Assembly (NCBI GenBank): GCA_028711675.1
Contig: JAQTRT010000032.1
Location: 1 to 16,271 of the forward strand
Length of the DNA: 16,271 nucleotides
From: a bacterium
Lineage (GTDB): Bacteria > Spirochaetota > JAHITG01
Direction: 5' to 3'
A program made the position numbers and the translations under genes. Below, piece after piece: positions 14,912 through 16,271 of this stretch; position 1 is the stretch's first letter, and the number at the start of each line of letters is the position of its first letter. The notes below the pieces were generated by a model, which was given only the letters and a program-made list of their open reading frames with translations, did not search any database and was not told the origin of the DNA.

Positions 14912-14921
14912 GAGGCTCAAC

Positions 14922-15818
14922 ATGGAAACATTGCAGGTCTTTTTAATCTTACTGATAGGTGTCTTCGGCATCATCTTCCTTAAATCAACAATTTATACCA
15001 TCCGTCCTTTTCAGAAAGGAGTGGTAGAGCGCTTTGGTAAATTTCATAATATCAAGGAACCGGGGCTCAGGCTTATCTTCCCTTTTATCGATATACTGAA
15101 AAAAGTGGATATGCGTGAACAGGTCATTGATGTGCCTCCCCAGGAGGTCATTACCAAGGATAACGTGGGCGTCACGGTGGATGCAGTCATTTATTTCAAA
15201 ATCACGGACCCGTTCAAGGTCATGTATAATATCCAGAATTTCCAGTATGCTGCTTTAAAACTGGCCCAGACCAACCTGAGGAATGAGGTCGGCAACATGG
15301 ACCTGGACCAAACCCTTACCTCCAGGGAAAAGATCAACACACAGCTCAGGCTGATCCTGGACGAAGCTACGGATACATGGGGCGTGAAAGTAACACGCGT
15401 GGAAATACAGCGTATCGAGCCGCCTCAAGACATTACCACAGCTATGTCCAGGCAGATGAAGGCAGAGAGGGACAAGAGGGCCATTATCCTGGAATCAGAG
15501 GGTGTGAAGCAGGCAGCCATTCTCAAGGCCGAAGGCGAGAAACAGTCCCAGATATTGAAAGCTGAAGGCATCAAGCAGTCGAAGATCCTTGTAGCCCTTG
15601 GCGAATCCGAAGCTGTCCAGACCGTATACGGCGCCATCCATAAAGGGAATCCGACCAAGGACCTGATCGCCATCAAGTACCTGGAAGCCCTGGAAAAAAT
15701 AGCCAATGGTTCGTCCACTAAGGTGTTCCTGCCCCTGGAAACGAGCGGGATACTCGGAAGTATCTCCGGAATCAAGGAGATCTTCGAGAAGGATAAAAAG
15801 ACCGAACCGAAAGAGTAA
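14922..15818 (+). CDS. Stomatin/QmcA-like SPFH membrane protein
   Basis: This 298-residue protein has one N-terminal membrane helix (about 5-24) and then an SPFH (band 7) domain at about 25-185: RPFQKGVVERFGKF, GLRLIFPFID, VDMREQVIDVPPQEVITKDNVGVTVDAVIYFK, WGVKVTRVEI and MKAERDKRAIILESEG. A striking run of 11-residue repeats follows (189-232: ILESEGVKQAA, ILKAEGEKQSQ, ILKAEGIKQSK, ILVALGESEAV), forming the oligomerising coiled coil. The C-terminus (PLETSGILGSISGIKEIF) is stomatin-like. AGGAGG lies 10 nt upstream and overlaps the nfeD stop. It probably forms large membrane oligomers with NfeD. It resembles E. coli QmcA, but direct orthology is not shown. Confidence 0.95.
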   Translation: METLQVFLILLIGVFGIIFLKSTIYTIRPFQKGVVERFGKFHNIKEPGLRLIFPFIDILKKVDMREQVIDVPPQEVITKDNVGVTVDAVIYFKITDPFKVMYNIQNFQYAALKLAQTNLRNEVGNMDLDQTLTSREKINTQLRLILDEATDTWGVKVTRVEIQRIEPPQDITTAMSRQMKAERDKRAIILESEGVKQAAILKAEGEKQSQILKAEGIKQSKILVALGESEAVQTVYGAIHKGNPTKDLIAIKYLEALEKIANGSSTKVFLPLETSGILGSISGIKEIFEKDKKTEPKE

Positions 15819-15979
15819 CATCCTTCCCGGCCTGAAAACGACAGGCAGTCTGAAAAATCTTACATTCATTCTTGATTCATGCCCTGCCGGAGGGTTTCCT
15901 GTTACGCATATGGCCCGGACAAATATGCTTTCCTAAAAAACAGTTTATATCGTGCCTATGAAGGGAGGAGTAAAAAACC

Positions 15980-16271
15980 ATGCCATTAATAAAAATTGAA
16001 ATGCTCAAAGGAAAACCAGCTGAGTATAAAAGGATACTGCTGGATGAAGTGCACAAGGCCCTTGTTGAATCCATCAAGATACCGGACCATGACCGGAACC
16101 AGAGGATCATTGAATTCGAAGAAGCGAATTTTGAGGTTTCGTCCGGTAAGACCAGGGATGCCGTGTATATCGAGATCACGCTCTTTGAAGGAAGGACTCT
16201 GGAAGCGAAAAAAACGCTTTACCAGAACATCGTAAAAAGACTTGAAAAAGAACTGATGATCAAACCGGATG
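15980..16271 (+). CDS. Tautomerase-family protein (Tautomerase_2-like), cut by window end
   Basis: The ATG at 15980 has GGGAGGAG 9 nt upstream, and 97 codons stay open to the window edge. The N-terminus MPLIKIEMLKGKPAEYKRILLDEVHKALVES places Pro right after Met, giving the Pro-1 catalytic base of the 4-oxalocrotonate tautomerase superfamily. VYIEITLFEGRTLEAKKTLYQNIVKRLEKELMI is the second beta-alpha unit, and the spacing fits the roughly 120-residue Tautomerase_2 group rather than the 60-residue 4-OT. It lies 161 nt after the SPFH gene; that gap holds a short GCCTG/CAGGC hairpin (near 15830-15846) with no T-tract and no clear promoter. The substrate is unknown. Confidence 0.85.
   Translation, partial: MPLIKIEMLKGKPAEYKRILLDEVHKALVESIKIPDHDRNQRIIEFEEANFEVSSGKTRDAVYIEITLFEGRTLEAKKTLYQNIVKRLEKELMIKPD

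Noticed and set aside
15826..15860. GCCTG/CAGGC hairpin after the SPFH gene as a terminator
   Set aside because: The stem is only 5 bp and no T-tract follows.

Overview
The window is an intermediate-GC bacterial chromosome segment. Strong AGGAGG-type ribosome binding sites, two good sigma-70-like promoters and a TTG start beside a perfect Shine-Dalgarno all point to Bacteria, not Archaea. The phylum cannot be fixed from sequence alone. A V/A-type ATPase in the Thermus/Enterococcus-like gene order, an LtaS-like membrane sulfatase-fold enzyme and intergenic nonamer repeats suggest an anaerobic or uncultured bacterial lineage; that is inference.

The core (about 5.25-14.15 kb, minus strand) is a complete nine-gene V-type ATPase operon in the order H/G-I-K-E-C-F-A-B-D. 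It covers the peripheral stalk (H/G, E), the membrane stator (I), the ion-binding rotor ring (K), the socket (C), the central stalk (F, D) and the A3B3 head. Genes are 8-46 nt apart or overlap by 8 nt. The exceptions are the F-A gap (212 nt) and the B-D gap (126 nt), and both hold repeat or structured elements. The promoter lies at 14182-14209 (TTGACT, 16 nt, TATACT). A weak hairpin plus T-tract overlaps the end of the D gene. Subunit K keeps every residue known to bind Na+ in the Enterococcus hirae K ring, so a Na+-coupled enzyme is predicted.

Downstream on the same strand lie an LtaS/phosphoglycerol-transferase-like membrane enzyme (3258-5147) and an exported metallo-beta-lactamase-fold hydrolase of the UlaG/NAPE-PLD type (2310-3239), spaced like a two-gene unit. 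Convergent to them is a GT4 glycosyltransferase (1226-2260, plus). Divergent from that is a pair of TPR proteins on the minus strand, one with a signal peptide (261-962) and one membrane-anchored and cut by the window edge (1-256).

On the right, divergent from the ATPase operon, a second promoter (14427-14454) drives a short NfeD protein and a stomatin-like SPFH protein (14486-15818), a classic membrane-microdomain pair. A Tautomerase_2-type protein follows and runs off the window end.

The least explained signal is a family of 9-bp-periodic, G-arm/C-arm repeats. It appears in three non-coding gaps: B-D, F-A and the divergent promoter region. The F-A copy also contains strong hairpins that split the operon between its stalk genes and its catalytic-head genes. 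No tRNA, rRNA, CRISPR, IS element or phage gene was seen.
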